A stretch of DNA of 64,000 bases from Psococerastis gibbosa (GCA_963971405.1 OZ020492.1:806001-870000), one strand, 5' to 3'. Numbered from the stretch's first letter, positions 39,301 to 43,721 are shown. The notes: generated from the sequence alone by a model not told the origin. Made by a program: numbers and translations.

Positions 39301-39616
39301 TAAATTGTTTCCGTCTGAATTTTGGGCCATTAACATACTGGTATACGTCCTCAATGTCAACCTTCACCGGCTACAAGCGATAATGGACAAGCTGAGACAA
39401 GCTTACCATTGACGCAATATTGTAACCATTGGCACGGTGTATCAGGTGGAAGCATGACTAAACCATGTACATATACTAGTCTAGCTTTGTTAGTTGTAGG
39501 GAAATTAAACGCCTACTTTTTTCAAAATGAATCAATACAGATGGTTTCTATTTAGATAATTATATTTTTCTTTACAGGCTAAATTACTTCTGCTTCCACT
39601 GAGTGCGCTGTTTTAG
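247..39616 (+). CDS. Micro-exon gene (composite of 24 phase-0 exons), unknown secreted or membrane protein, 5'-incomplete
   Basis: Twenty-four short exons (33-72 bp, mean about 46 bp) run in order on the plus strand. Each sits between an AG acceptor, usually pyrimidine-rich, and a GT donor (mostly GTAAGN or GTGAGN), and each is a multiple of 3 and open in phase 0. Together they encode about 370 residues ending at the TAG of 39614-39616. No cysteine occurs. N-[LF]-P motifs recur (LNLP, INLP, LNFP, FNLP), seven exons begin with Gly, and the C-terminal third is strongly hydrophobic. Introns range from 208 bp to about 4.6 kb and are full of transposons. No start codon or signal peptide is seen, so the gene begins upstream of the window. 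I do not recognise the family. Function is unknown; symmetric exons would allow skipping without frameshift. The exon chain was read by eye; one or more exons may be missed or miscalled. Confidence 0.82.
780..1617 (+). mobile_element. HINE-type element, diverged left half
   Basis: The right half (about 1100-1617) matches the family closely, including the CAGACAGA region and the ATAAATTGGAAAGCA end at 1603-1617. The left part is diverged and the terminal hairpin is not recognisable. The left boundary is uncertain. Confidence 0.65.
1608..1859 (+). other. Unidentified open frame of 83 codons
   Basis: The open frame starts in the last bases of a HINE copy and continues through sequence that is not repeated elsewhere in the window. 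It includes a stretch beginning LQQHVLETIHFCYLVQEW and ending YFDRDTRVYM. A GTGAGT donor at 1856 and an AG at 1711-1712 could bound a 143-bp exon, which breaks the phase-0 rule of the surrounding gene. It may be an exon of another gene, an unknown TE fragment or chance. I do not recognise it. Confidence 0.25.
2320..2364 (+). CDS. Micro-exon 2 (45 bp)
   Basis: The acceptor is ATTTATGTTTCAG and the donor GTAAGC. It reads GELTVPTNSIKLENN in phase 0. The left arm of a MITE begins within a few bases of the donor, so the downstream intron starts almost inside a transposon. Confidence 0.78.
2368..2960. mobile_element. MITE family C copy abutting a splice donor
   Basis: The left arm (GTAGAAAATTAGCACCCCAA) and right arm (TGCCAATTTTCTGCGTAGC) match family C. 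The left edge is within a few bases of the GTAAGC donor of micro-exon 2. The 88-bp hAT MITE sits inside it. Confidence 0.65.
2554..2641. mobile_element. 88-bp hAT-type MITE with 8-bp target duplication
   Basis: CAGTAGCGGC at the left and GCCGCCACTG at the right bound 88 bp with a 12-base G-run. ATTATACG is duplicated exactly on both sides (2546-2553 and 2642-2649). It is inserted into a copy of MITE family C. Confidence 0.82.
3002..3240. mobile_element. Fold-back MITE family D
   Basis: Inverted arms: CAGTAGAATCCGAGCTGATG against CATCAGCCCGGATTCTACTG, enclosing GAAGATGTCGACCGCAG and ACGAAACGTTTGGAAGC. Other copies lie near 10955, 25408, 33640, 35573, 40895 and 51470. Confidence 0.75.
3422..3457 (+). 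CDS. Micro-exon 3 (36 bp)
   Basis: The acceptor is CTATTTCTTCTAG and the donor GTATGT. It reads GKLKLNLPLVHV in phase 0 and carries the recurring N-L-P motif. It begins with Gly, like six other exons of this gene. Confidence 0.75.
3940..4461 (+). CDS. F-box protein, intronless, nested in an intron of the micro-exon gene
   Basis: This is a 173-codon open frame ending in TAA. Residues about 8-45 form an F-box: LPDTIQVHILSYLSFKERK, then the R-x-V-C-K motif (TRLVCKKL). F-box domains bind Skp1 in SCF ubiquitin ligases, so the family role is substrate recruitment. The remainder has short leucine-rich-like stretches (IKHLKIYMD, MQCLDIYIPDD) but no clear WD40, Kelch or full LRR array. The start at ATG 3940 puts the F-box near the N terminus as usual; an in-frame ATG at 3892 would add 16 residues. 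The lack of introns suggests a retrocopy or a short lineage-specific paralog. It lies between micro-exons 3 and 4 on the same strand. AATAAA-like sequence occurs about 340 bp after the stop. Confidence 0.75.
   Translation: MSIVSLLTLPDTIQVHILSYLSFKERKQTRLVCKKLLAINEDPSLKLPSDKIIYRITKFAKEIEEYLEKPNLTEIKHLKIYMDRSFFNFGALEPWQSDDPEGLERFYGLETEFWKTFGRKMQCLDIYIPDDERITYRCHDFDYTLSLYVPREIPKTYHQYDMDDLAAAMAKGD
4462..5716. other. Intron sequence, nothing recognised
   Basis: AT-rich intron of the micro-exon gene after the F-box gene. It has a G-run near 5600 and AATAAA-like matches that could serve the F-box gene, but no exon candidate. Confidence 0.5.
5717..6095. mobile_element. MITE family C with long inverted arms
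   Basis: AGTGTACAGC at the left and GCTGTACACT at the right begin arms of about 150 bp that are inverted copies (GATTTGGCTCATCAAAGTTG against CAACTTTGATGAGCCAAATC). No coding capacity. Confidence 0.78.
6258..6385 (-). mobile_element. HINE end fragment
   Basis: It begins TTGCTTTCCTAGCCTATTTA and continues through AAGGAAAGCTTTGGGGAG to CACACGTTTTGAG, the first about 120 bp of the family in reverse. Confidence 0.5.
7474..7506 (+). CDS. Micro-exon 4 (33 bp)
   Basis: The acceptor is TTGATTTTTCAG and the donor GTAAGA. It reads NEQIPFPRFNW in phase 0. The preceding intron of about 4 kb contains the nested F-box gene. Confidence 0.78.
7638..7767 (-). mobile_element. HINE fragment, inverted
   Basis: It carries only the GGAAAGCA-side end and the next roughly 120 bp, in reverse orientation, and then abuts the left end of another copy at GAACCGGTCC. 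Confidence 0.65.
7768..8804. mobile_element. HINE fold-back structure (two head-out left arms)
   Basis: Both ends are the hairpin end of the family: GAACCGGTCC at the left and GGACCGGTTC at the right. The left arm is in plus orientation to about 8100 and the right part is in minus orientation from about 8104, so the whole can fold on itself. Each arm has its own G- or C-run (7880-7895 and 8670-8691). Confidence 0.7.
8669..8691. repeat. Homopolymer C run (about 23)
   Basis: This is the longest of many G or C runs in the window. It is part of a HINE arm. Confidence 0.9.
9082..9147 (+). CDS. Micro-exon 5 (66 bp)
   Basis: The acceptor is TTGTTTTTTAG and the donor GTAAGT. It is a 22-residue, phase-0 exon beginning NNFEIPKRFL and ending QMEKMDY. 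It is one of the larger exons and the most charged one. Confidence 0.82.
9608..9991. mobile_element. Harbinger-like MITE with 3-bp target duplication (ATA)
   Basis: The long terminal inverted repeats begin GGCGCCCATTCCATTGACCG and run over 80 bp, to CTAAGTCTTGAATGTCTGC. ATA flanks both sides (9605-9607 and 9992-9994), and the empty site at 56207-56215 has ATA once. Confidence 0.8.
10012..10859 (+). mobile_element. HINE-type (Helitron-like, non-autonomous) element, complete copy
   Basis: It begins AGAACCGGTCCGAGTTC, followed by TGCTTTCCAATTTAT, and ends ATAAATTGGAAAGCA: a perfect 15-bp inverted repeat set inside the left end. The left end is a hairpin (on the other strand GTTCGAGTGAACTCGGAC). 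A G-run (about 19) and a CAGACAGA microsatellite lie inside. Comparison with the paralogous sequence at 56216-56240 shows an empty site with no target duplication, inserted in an A-run. Subterminal repeats, microsatellite, terminal hairpin and A/T target fit the HINE/Helentron family. Confidence 0.8.
11102..11320 (+). mobile_element. tRNA-derived SINE, family 1
   Basis: An A-box-like CAGTGGTACAGACTCCG and the B box GATTCGAGTCCCAC are followed by a body (CATGCTTCGGAGGGCATGTA) and a tail with the hairpin AGGGCTTTATAGCCCT. The end is an A/T-rich AAAAAGTC...TTTATTT run. Confidence 0.85.
11973..12008 (+). CDS. Micro-exon 6 (36 bp)
   Basis: The acceptor is TATCTTAATTTCAG and the donor GTAAGA. It reads ESLVLKSNLLSK in phase 0. 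Confidence 0.77.
12985..13160. mobile_element. MITE family C half copy
   Basis: Only the right arm is clear: GATGCACGAAGTAGTG...GAGCCGAATTTTTAAG...GCCAATTTTCTACGTA. Confidence 0.55.
13326..13361 (+). CDS. Micro-exon 7 (36 bp)
   Basis: With the acceptor at TTTTTATTTTAG it reads IFRRINLPKNSN in phase 0, ending at GTAAGT. A second AG eight bases further in (TTTTCAG) would give a 28-bp exon that breaks phase, so the first AG is preferred. It carries the N-L-P-K motif also seen in the exon at 20653. Confidence 0.7.
13570..13605 (+). CDS. Micro-exon 8 (36 bp)
   Basis: The acceptor is GGCCGATTTTCAG and the donor GTAAGA. It reads GLLIFSPPTLDE in phase 0. The intron before it is only 208 bp, the shortest found in this gene. 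Confidence 0.78.
14614..14765 (+). mobile_element. tRNA-derived SINE, family 1, body deleted
   Basis: It has the A box, B box TTTCGAGTCCCACAC and the AGGGCTTTATAGCCCT tail; the middle (CATGCTTCGGAGG region) is missing. Confidence 0.78.
15061..15132 (+). CDS. Micro-exon 9 (72 bp)
   Basis: The acceptor is AATTTTTATACAG and the donor GTAAGT. It is a 24-residue, phase-0 exon beginning GDYVLPLMDL and ending IELPGPID. It is the longest exon found and holds two L-P motifs. Confidence 0.8.
15210..15398. mobile_element. hAT-type MITE, 189 bp
   Basis: GAAGGGCGGATTTT at the left and AAAATCCGCCCTTG at the right; CTGGTACT is duplicated on both sides (15202-15209 and 15399-15406). It contains G-runs of up to 14. 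Confidence 0.8.
15490..15672 (+). mobile_element. tRNA-derived SINE, family 1, 5'-truncated
   Basis: It starts at CACCCGAAAGGTTGTTTG, keeps the B box (GTTCGAGTTC), the CATGCTTTGGAGGGCAT body and the tail hairpin. Confidence 0.78.
16037..16084 (+). CDS. Micro-exon 10 (48 bp)
   Basis: The acceptor is CTATTTTATTTCAG and the donor GTAAGT. It reads GEIRYPIELNFPPLNQ in phase 0, with an N-F-P-P variant of the repeated motif. A HINE copy starts about 50 bp downstream. Confidence 0.83.
16136..18726 (-). mobile_element. HINE-type element, minus strand, split by a LINE
   Basis: It begins TGCTTTCCTATTTATA and ends GACCGGTTCTTT. Parts at 16136-16705 and 18198-18726 are collinear with the family; the LINE at 16706-18197 lies between. 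A second short insertion (about 18482-18665) with the tail GAAATAAAAAGTTACTTTAC interrupts the right part. Confidence 0.8.
16706..18197 (+). mobile_element. CR1/L2-like LINE, 5'-truncated, nested in a HINE
   Basis: The reverse transcriptase domain begins with HQSGSRPYHSTNTAL and motif A (broken by a stop near 16890), then GVPQGG (motif B, near 17060) and CYVDDY (motif C, near 17150). A long open frame runs from about 16960 to the stop at 17991-17993 and ends with the usual R-Y-R-E-H-L tail. The 3' UTR carries the hairpin AGGGCCCGAAGGCCCT and ends in (ATT)n. The element splits a HINE copy. One damaged site in motif A means it is probably dead, though most of the frame is intact. Confidence 0.82.
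19096..19362. mobile_element. Harbinger-like MITE with TTA target duplication
   Basis: The same terminal repeats as the 9608 element, 267 bp long, flanked by TTA at 19093-19095 and 19363-19365. TWA-type 3-bp duplications are characteristic of PIF/Harbinger. Confidence 0.8.
19775..19935 (+). mobile_element. SINE family 2 copy
   Basis: It shares CATGCGATCGGAGACGTGTC, CTACAGAGGGGACTGAAGAG and CGGATACATTCATTACATTG with the 38573 copy. Confidence 0.62.
20653..20688 (+). CDS. Micro-exon 11 (36 bp)
   Basis: The acceptor is TCTGACATTTTCAG and the donor GTAAGT. It reads GLPQFNLPKIEY in phase 0, with the N-L-P-K motif. The preceding 4.6-kb intron is filled by a LINE nested in a HINE. Confidence 0.83.
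21818..22035 (+). mobile_element. tRNA-derived SINE, family 1
   Basis: GGACATGTAGAGTAACGGTG, then TTGGTTCGTTTCTCAGAC (degraded B box), then CATGCTTCGGAGGGCATGTA and the tail hairpin region. Confidence 0.8.
22251..22650 (-). pseudogene. LINE 3'-end remnant
   Basis: The minus-strand frame includes MTRANLCRWGLAEV, ECGQ and HLLVCPRL, the C-terminal Cys/His pattern that ends many non-LTR ORF2 proteins (transposition spacer lost between Q and H). No RT core is present here. Confidence 0.55.
22921..23345 (+). repeat. Repeat E, single-unit copy
   Basis: GGTTCCTGGAAGGCATGCAA and the downstream block to TTTGCATGTTGAATCCTG match the repeat at 32029-33240, but with only one copy of the internal unit. 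Confidence 0.65.
23874..24138. mobile_element. hAT-type MITE, 265 bp
   Basis: CAGTGCCGGATTAATCC at the left and GGTTAATCCGGCACTG at the right are terminal inverted repeats. The flanks resemble an imperfect 8-bp duplication (GGGGAAAT and GTGGAAAA). Confidence 0.72.
24505..24546 (+). CDS. Micro-exon 12 (42 bp)
   Basis: The acceptor is TCCTTTATTTTTAG and the donor GTAAAT. It reads GLLSADFKKLLEPK in phase 0. Confidence 0.79.
25262..25294 (+). CDS. Micro-exon 13 (33 bp)
   Basis: The acceptor is TTTCTATTTTACAG and the donor GTAAGT. It reads PMMRFVTIVFK in phase 0. Confidence 0.8.
25405..25530. mobile_element. Fold-back MITE family D, short copy
   Basis: CGACGCAGTAGAATCCGGGA at the left, TTCTACTGCTTCGTCACG at the right, with the central region mostly deleted. 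Confidence 0.6.
26479..27198. mobile_element. hAT-type non-autonomous element, 720 bp
   Basis: CAGTGGCGTAGCCA at the left and TGGCTACGCCACTG at the right; CATGAAAT is duplicated exactly (26471-26478 and 27199-27206). It holds repeated blocks of the form GGGGGAGACC, similar to those in the element at 33766. No transposase is seen. Confidence 0.85.
27480..27548 (+). CDS. Micro-exon 14 (69 bp), hydrophobic segment
   Basis: The acceptor is TTTTCTATTTTCAG and the donor GTGAGT. It is a 23-residue, phase-0 exon beginning LIVVPLLLFV and ending LKIAPIII. Its length and hydrophobicity fit a single membrane-spanning or membrane-associated helix encoded by one exon (inference). Confidence 0.83.
28334..28396 (+). 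CDS. Micro-exon 15 (63 bp)
   Basis: The acceptor is TTTTTATTTTTGCAG and the donor GTACCT. It is a 21-residue, phase-0 exon beginning PQIILFKVAM and ending VKLLMK, amphipathic and basic. Confidence 0.8.
28996..29580 (-). mobile_element. HINE-type element, degraded, minus strand
   Basis: Collinear fragments include the TTTCTATTGATG...CTTCAG segment, the TTTAAGTGCTAAATAGAG segment and the end AAGCATGTACGGGTTCACTCG. A 160-bp unrelated insertion lies at about 29052-29215. Confidence 0.55.
29600..29632 (+). CDS. Micro-exon 16 (33 bp)
   Basis: The acceptor is TTATAATTTCAG and the donor GTATGT. It reads VKQLNSKILDS in phase 0. Confidence 0.76.
29873..29914 (+). CDS. Micro-exon 17 (42 bp)
   Basis: The acceptor is ATAATTTTTTTTCAG and the donor GTATAA, weaker than most. 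It reads PLIPKLPSAAKILT in phase 0. The intron before it is 240 bp. Confidence 0.75.
30990..31698 (+). pseudogene. LINE RNase H domain remnant
   Basis: The first part reads FYTDGSLKNDSAATGVFWDD before a stop near 31140. The following open frame (31138-31698) contains CSDSQAAI and WVPGHSGFQGN, then a degraded C-terminal tail with CRYCAMEVES. These are the RNase H motifs of an I/R1-type LINE. The break between YTDGS and SDSQAA and the lost last Asp show it is dead. It lies in an intron of the micro-exon gene. Confidence 0.75.
31918..31956 (+). CDS. Micro-exon 18 (39 bp)
   Basis: The acceptor is ATCTGGTTTTAG and the donor GTAAGT. It reads KIIREIERNYPDL in phase 0. A minisatellite-bearing repeat begins less than 100 bp downstream. 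Confidence 0.78.
32029..33240 (+). repeat. Repeat E with an internal minisatellite of about 220 bp, 5 units
   Basis: GGAAGGC occurs near 32032, 32211, 32469, 32686 and 32910, each followed by an AACTAA-type block, a (A)GAAATATTTGTAT block and AGCTCACAATGTAACAG. The last two units (about 224 bp apart) are nearly identical. It ends with the same block as repeat E at 22921. Confidence 0.82.
33381..33434 (+). CDS. Micro-exon 19 (54 bp)
   Basis: The acceptor is ATCTGAAATTTCAG and the donor GTAACT. It reads SPVLSPLVDTINEELPDL in phase 0. It ends in P-D-L like the preceding exon (NYPDL), which hints at an old exon duplication (inference). Confidence 0.8.
33766..34783. mobile_element. hAT-like non-autonomous element, 1018 bp
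   Basis: CAGGGCCGTAGC and GCTACGGCCCTG are 12-bp terminal inverted repeats. GTCTACGAT (9 bp) is duplicated on both sides (33757-33765 and 34784-34792). The inside holds an 87-bp tandem repeat. Confidence 0.82.
34254..34600 (+). repeat. About 87-bp tandem repeat, 4 units, inside a hAT-like element
   Basis: Each unit starts CCTCACTAATTTGGGCC (with changes), continues with a T-run and CTCCGGGGGAGACCCC-type blocks, and ends near AAAATGCGGAAAA or equivalent. Starts are near 34256, 34340, 34428 and 34516. Confidence 0.8.
35242..35292 (+). CDS. Micro-exon 20 (51 bp), hydrophobic
   Basis: The acceptor is TTTTTTTTTGCAG and the donor GTATTT. It reads NILTFLAYVFHITVQPQ in phase 0. An internal GT after ACA (35281) would also keep phase 0 and shorten the exon by four codons. 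Confidence 0.75.
35573..35790. mobile_element. Fold-back MITE family D copy
   Basis: CGAAGGCTTTCACAGCCGGAG at the left, quoted in part, leads to AAGATGTCGACCGCAG and to CCCGGATTCTTCTG at the right. The left arm is partly degraded. Confidence 0.6.
36029..36073 (+). CDS. Micro-exon 21 (45 bp), hydrophobic
   Basis: The acceptor is TTTACTCCTTTCAG and the donor GTAAGA. It reads NYILSATPFLFTRTV in phase 0. Confidence 0.8.
36145..36300 (-). mobile_element. tRNA-derived SINE, family 1, minus strand
   Basis: AGGGCTATAAAGCCTTCTCT (tail) followed by ACCGCCTGCTTTACATGTCC (body) and a weak B box in reverse. Confidence 0.7.
36470..36700. mobile_element. SINE family 3, head-to-head pair
   Basis: GGCGGGATTTGAACCCAAGC (reverse B box) and ACTTAACCGCTGGAC are followed in the other orientation by GTGGGTTCGAATCCCGACAA. 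Two tRNA-like heads face each other, flanked by TCCTCTAATTTCGG on both sides in inverted form. Confidence 0.6.
38203..38253 (+). CDS. Micro-exon 22 (51 bp), hydrophobic
   Basis: The acceptor is TTCTATCTTATTTCAG and the donor GTAGGT. It reads RIFFSSLVALAFLPYLV in phase 0. It is hydrophobic throughout. Confidence 0.8.
38573..38720 (+). mobile_element. tRNA-like SINE, family 2
   Basis: TGGCATAGTGGTAGC (A box-like) is followed by CATGCGAGTCTCTACACATC, TACCTACAGAGGTGACTGAA and GGATACATTCATTGAATTG. Related copies are at about 19775-19935 and 43722-43875. Confidence 0.65.
38748..38795 (+). CDS. Micro-exon 23 (48 bp), hydrophobic
   Basis: The acceptor is ATAATTTTTTTCCAG and the donor GTAAGA. It reads PIITPSVLPILMYLTL in phase 0. 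Confidence 0.82.
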
Positions 39617-39625
39617 TTGCCACGG
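39578..39625 (+). CDS. Micro-exon 24, terminal coding exon with stop
   Basis: The acceptor is TTTTTCTTTACAG. It reads AKLLLLPLSALF and then TAG (39614-39616). Nine bases later a consensus GTAAGT donor follows, so the 3' UTR is probably spliced to a further exon. The protein therefore ends in a very hydrophobic tail. Confidence 0.78.
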
Positions 39626-40194
39626 GTAAGTAAAAAATAAAGAGACGTAATAGAGTTATAAAGGAACCTTTGCATACACTTTAAATTTATTCTTTTAGCA
39701 AAAGAAAAGTGTAGCAACCAACAGGTGGTCATGGGCGTGTCTCATGTGATCAATTCTGAACCAACTTCGTCATGTCATTTTTCTCTTTTGCATTTATTTC
39801 CAACTGTTACAACGGGGTTTCTCGTTACAAATATTTTGCGGACCCCCGCTCAAAATTATTTTAAGACGCTTTTTTACAAAAGGATCCGTGTCCGATAACC
39901 TGTTCTATCGCCTTTTCTATAGGTTAGTACCAGTGTTGAACTACGACACAGCGTGTAGCAGTAGAGACTAGCACAAGGATAAGCACGGTGCCACCCAACC
40001 TTTTTTCATGAAGAGGGGAGTTAAGGGATTCCGACACCCCCCCCCCCCCTTATTTACTATGTACGCAGGCCCACCCTATTCCTTCTATAATTTATTCATC
40101 CCCACTTTCAAACTATAAGCAACAAAGTTGGAAGAAAGTTTTAATCTTGATTGGAAAAATAATATTGTGTGGTATTGCGGCTTTCAACCTTCAG

Positions 40195-40480
40195 CACAAC
40201 TTTATATAATGGCGGCACAGAGTGCAAAGACATTTTTATATACATATTTCATTTTACCAATCACAGTTACGCCACCAAAGTAATATCAAACAAATCGGTC
40301 TCTCTACTCACAATAAATAAATCATTTGCTCTTCACTCCCCTACTCCACTACAATGTCGTCAAACTGTTCAATTCTCAACCAATTGAAATTAAGTCACAC
40401 ATTAAGTCACAAATTAATCATGAAAAGAAATTTAAGAAATCAATCAACTCATGGCTAAGATCCCTTCATTAATTCTTTAG
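40195..40480 (+). pseudogene. LINE ORF2 3' remnant
   Basis: In shifting frames the plus strand gives VVKLFNSQPIEIKS and KKFKKSINSWL, resembling the L-F-N-S-L-P...F-K-x-x-L-x-x-W-L ending of non-LTR ORF2 proteins. Short and degraded. Confidence 0.45.
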
Positions 40481-40894
40481 CATGCATCAGGCTTATGTTA
40501 AAATAAAAAAATTGTTATTATTGTATTGTAGTATTGTTATTGAAATTGTAATGCTCATTAATCCTCCTTTTTCACGTGTTTTTAATACGTCGTCCCCTAA
40601 TGCTCAACCAAATGGTTCTATTTGGGGAAGCCCACTTACTTATCCACACTTATTATTACTTATCCATACTTATTATTAAAAATTGTGGGGTATAGAATTT
40701 AGAGTCTTATTTTGATTTGTTTGATGTTTATGATGTTTAATTGAAAAAAATTGATTAGGTACCTTGATTGACACCTGCGATACATGTAGGTTTTGGTTAC
40801 TTATATACATAAATACTTATATACATAAAGATATTTAACATAGTTGAAAACCATTATCACCATGATAATTATTTTAGCCAATTTTTTAGTCTTT

Positions 40895-41090
40895 TTACTA
40901 TTGATGAAGCAGTAAAACCTGGGATGATAAACTGCTGTTGCAGCTGAGCCTTCGTGATACAATATTAGAAGTCTACGCCGTTTCACTGAAGATGTCGATT
41001 GATGAACGTTTCAGAACGACCATGCCCTGTCATCCAGGATTTTACAGCTTCATCACGTAACTACGGCCGTGAAAGTCTTTGTAATTATAA
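40895..41090. mobile_element. Fold-back MITE family D copy
   Basis: GATGAAGCAGTAAAACCTGG at the left and CCAGGATTTTACAGCTTCAT at the right are inverted, followed by CGTAACTACGGCCGTGAAAG. Confidence 0.65.
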
Positions 41091-41159
41091 TTTTTTTCCC
41101 AGAACCAATCGTTGAAGGGGGAAGTGAGTTTTGTCTACATTAGTAACAATAAATGCCAA

Positions 41160-41445
41160 TTTTAAAAATAAATCATTTTTGACTAAATATTTTGTAGCCG
41201 CCTTTGGAAGTTTCTGGGGGTTTAACCCTCCAAATTGAGATATCAGAATTTGGAAAAACATCTCGAGATACAATTTTTGTATACGTACATGCCAATTTTC
41301 ATGAAAATTAACTAGTATTTGGTCCATAAATTGACGAACAGCAGATACATTTTGATTCCTGGGACCTCAAACCGTATAAATCCGTTGAAATATCCAACAT
41401 TAATCAACATAATGTTTTTCTTATAGTTACATATATAGAGGAAAA
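41160..41445 (+). mobile_element. HINE-type fragment
   Basis: It has the AATTGAGATATC, ACATGCCAATTTTCATGAAA and CTGGGACCTCAAACCGTAT segments in family order; the terminal repeat is eroded. Confidence 0.5.
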
Positions 41446-42130
41446 ATATTTCATATTTCATAAATAATGTGGTGTATGTTCATGTTCATAAAATTCACAT
41501 TTTCTAAGTCGGAAAAGTTGGAAATCGTGTATTGTACAGGTAGAATTACGACAGTTTCTCCCGGGGGAGCGCCGCGGGACCCTATGCTTGCTCTGTCGTT
41601 GTGCAAGTGAAGAGAAATAAAAAACCTTTCTGGTCAGTAAACTCCCACAAATTCTGTGAGGGAGGTAGAGGAAGAAGCCGAGTGTGAGTGTGTAGGGGGG
41701 GGGGGGGGGCAAATATCTCCAATGATTCTCCCAACTGCCCTGCTAATTACTACGGATCAATTTTTGTAAACCGTTTTCAGAATGTTGTATGAAGCGTCAT
41801 TGGTGAATATGGCTTCGAAAATTACACAAAGTCCGGGGCATTATTAATACCGTTATTGCCTCTATAGGGATGGATGTTTTTTAATCTCTAACACTCGAAC
41901 AAACCAAATAATAAACTACTCGGCTGTTATAACGCCACAAGTGCCGAACCAAAAAAATTTAACGGTTTGTGGGATTGTGTTTGAACGGGCTTTTTAATTT
42001 AATGAAACTCAATATATTTTTCCATTTTTCAAACAAGTTTATTACACTTCTATCAATGCTATATCAATACAGGCCGGTCCGCTAGATTATGAGATTGAGG
42101 CAAAAATTAATTTGCTTGTTTGAATTTCAG

Positions 42131-42385
42131 TTCATTGGAGAGATTGCATTGATTTTTATTCACGCTTCATTTAGTAAAAGCAAAACTAGAAATGCATTTT
42201 TTTTCATTACGCTGTTCAAGAGAAATCAGTAATTGGAAATTAATTAGAAATAAAAAAGGTTCATTGCAGTGACGGCATTTAGGGCAATTGCTAATTCACT
42301 AAAGAATGAATTTTCCTCATCACTGCTGTATAGGCTTTGTTCTTTGTAATTGATAAATCAGAAATAAAGCCGTCTGTCGGGGAAT
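42131..42385 (+). other. Candidate alternative terminal exon / 3' UTR exon of the micro-exon gene
   Basis: A good acceptor (GTTTGAATTTCAG) is followed by 33 open codons in phase 0, starting FIGEIALIFIHASF, then TAA at 42230-42232. An AATAAA lies at 42363-42368. The peptide is hydrophobic and Cys-free like the upstream exons. It could replace the 39578 exon by exon skipping, or be 3' UTR. The end coordinate is an estimate. Confidence 0.4.
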
Positions 42386-42826
42386 AATGTTTTTATTATG
42401 AATTTCGTCTTTTATCAATTAGAAGTGATGTTTGCTGGAATTTGCTGCATATCAATTGATAAATTTTAGTTTGTGTGAGGTTCAATGGTCAAGTTCTTCC
42501 AGTGAACTGGAGTGTGAAATGGAAGGCTGAGGTTGAAACTAAGAAGAAAGTAATCTACCTGGAAAAATAAATGGAAAATGTACTCTACGTACCTCTCAAA
42601 ATGTACTTACAATGCCGATTGCTTCAAACTAACTCGTTATGCAATGATTTTTTTTTTCGTTCGAATTACCAAATGTATAAAAATGAATTGATTTGGTTCG
42701 CAATTTAAAGAGATTGTGTGGGGAACACGTGTTAGCTTTGAATTAAAGAAAGGTTCGAAATATCGCTGGTTTGTATTAACGAGAGTCTATTATATTAGCC
42801 TAAAAAATATATTTGTTGTTTTTTAG

Positions 42827-42985
42827 GTTCTTCGTACCTGCTCTGCCCATGCTACTACTAACAAATTACCAATTGTGTTTCCGTGACTGCAAATTATAAA
42901 ATATTTAGTGAAAGGCAGGAATATGACAATTTTATTGGAAGTGTAATAACATAAATTAATTTGTAATAAACAATTAATTGTACTA
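42827..42985 (+). other. Candidate 3' UTR terminal exon
   Basis: The acceptor TTGTTGTTTTTTAG leads to about 160 bp with AATAAA at 42965-42970 and a GT-rich stretch just after it. This fits the spliced 3' UTR implied by the GTAAGT donor after the stop codon at 39614-39616. The end is an estimate. Confidence 0.4.
42965..42970 (+). terminator. Polyadenylation signal AATAAA
   Basis: AATAAA is followed about 20-30 bases later by a T-then-GT-rich stretch (TTTTTTGTGTGTC), the usual layout of an animal poly(A) site. It probably ends a transcript of the micro-exon gene. Confidence 0.4.
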
Positions 42986-42989
42986 TTTT

Positions 42990-43640
42990 TTGTGTGTCAT
43001 TCGCTTGATTTTACTGTCGCCTCCAAAGGGTATATGTATAGGCTTGCCAGATTTTCATTTCGTCCATGATCTCAAGCGTAAATTAAAATTTGAAATGTCA
43101 CTTTATCTAGTGTAGGCTACTATATGTATTGTGTCATAGGAAATTACTTTTATTCAACTTAATTTTTTTTAATTTATGCGATTTAATTGAGTCTCAAATG
43201 ACATACGATTTTAAATAATAATAATAATCAATATCTCTAAAACTTTGAAAATCGGGACATTTAGCTCTCTTTTCGGGACGTCGGGACATTACCTTCAAAA
43301 TCGGTACTGTCCCGGGCAAATCGGGACGTCTAGCAAGCCTAGGTATATGGGACCAGGTATCTTTTTAGATTATGAAAAAAACGGGGTGATACGACGATAA
43401 TGCATTGTAGGCGTAAGCCTGGGGGCTTTCTTGACAATTACCAAATTTGAGATGCTTTGGTCAGCAACATGCTGGGCGGAGAATATTTCCTTTGATGGCG
43501 AGTTCTGAACCTTGACCTCCAGTCATGTAGCCCAATACTCCAGTGACTGGACTGTTCCGGTGCCTTTCGAGAAATAAAAATTTGATAGAAGCCTATTTTT
43601 CCTCCTGGTGGTTCCTTTTAACGCCTAGTTTCAATATTGA
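42990..43640. other. Intergenic, nothing recognised
   Basis: A short run of repeated TCGGGAC motifs lies near 43250-43330; no coding exon or known element was seen. Confidence 0.5.
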
Positions 43641-43721
43641 CAATTTCTTAATCTACATAATAACTTGGTTGTAAGAATTCTTTTCTTAATAACAAGAACT
43701 GGTACGAGGACTGATCCCGTA

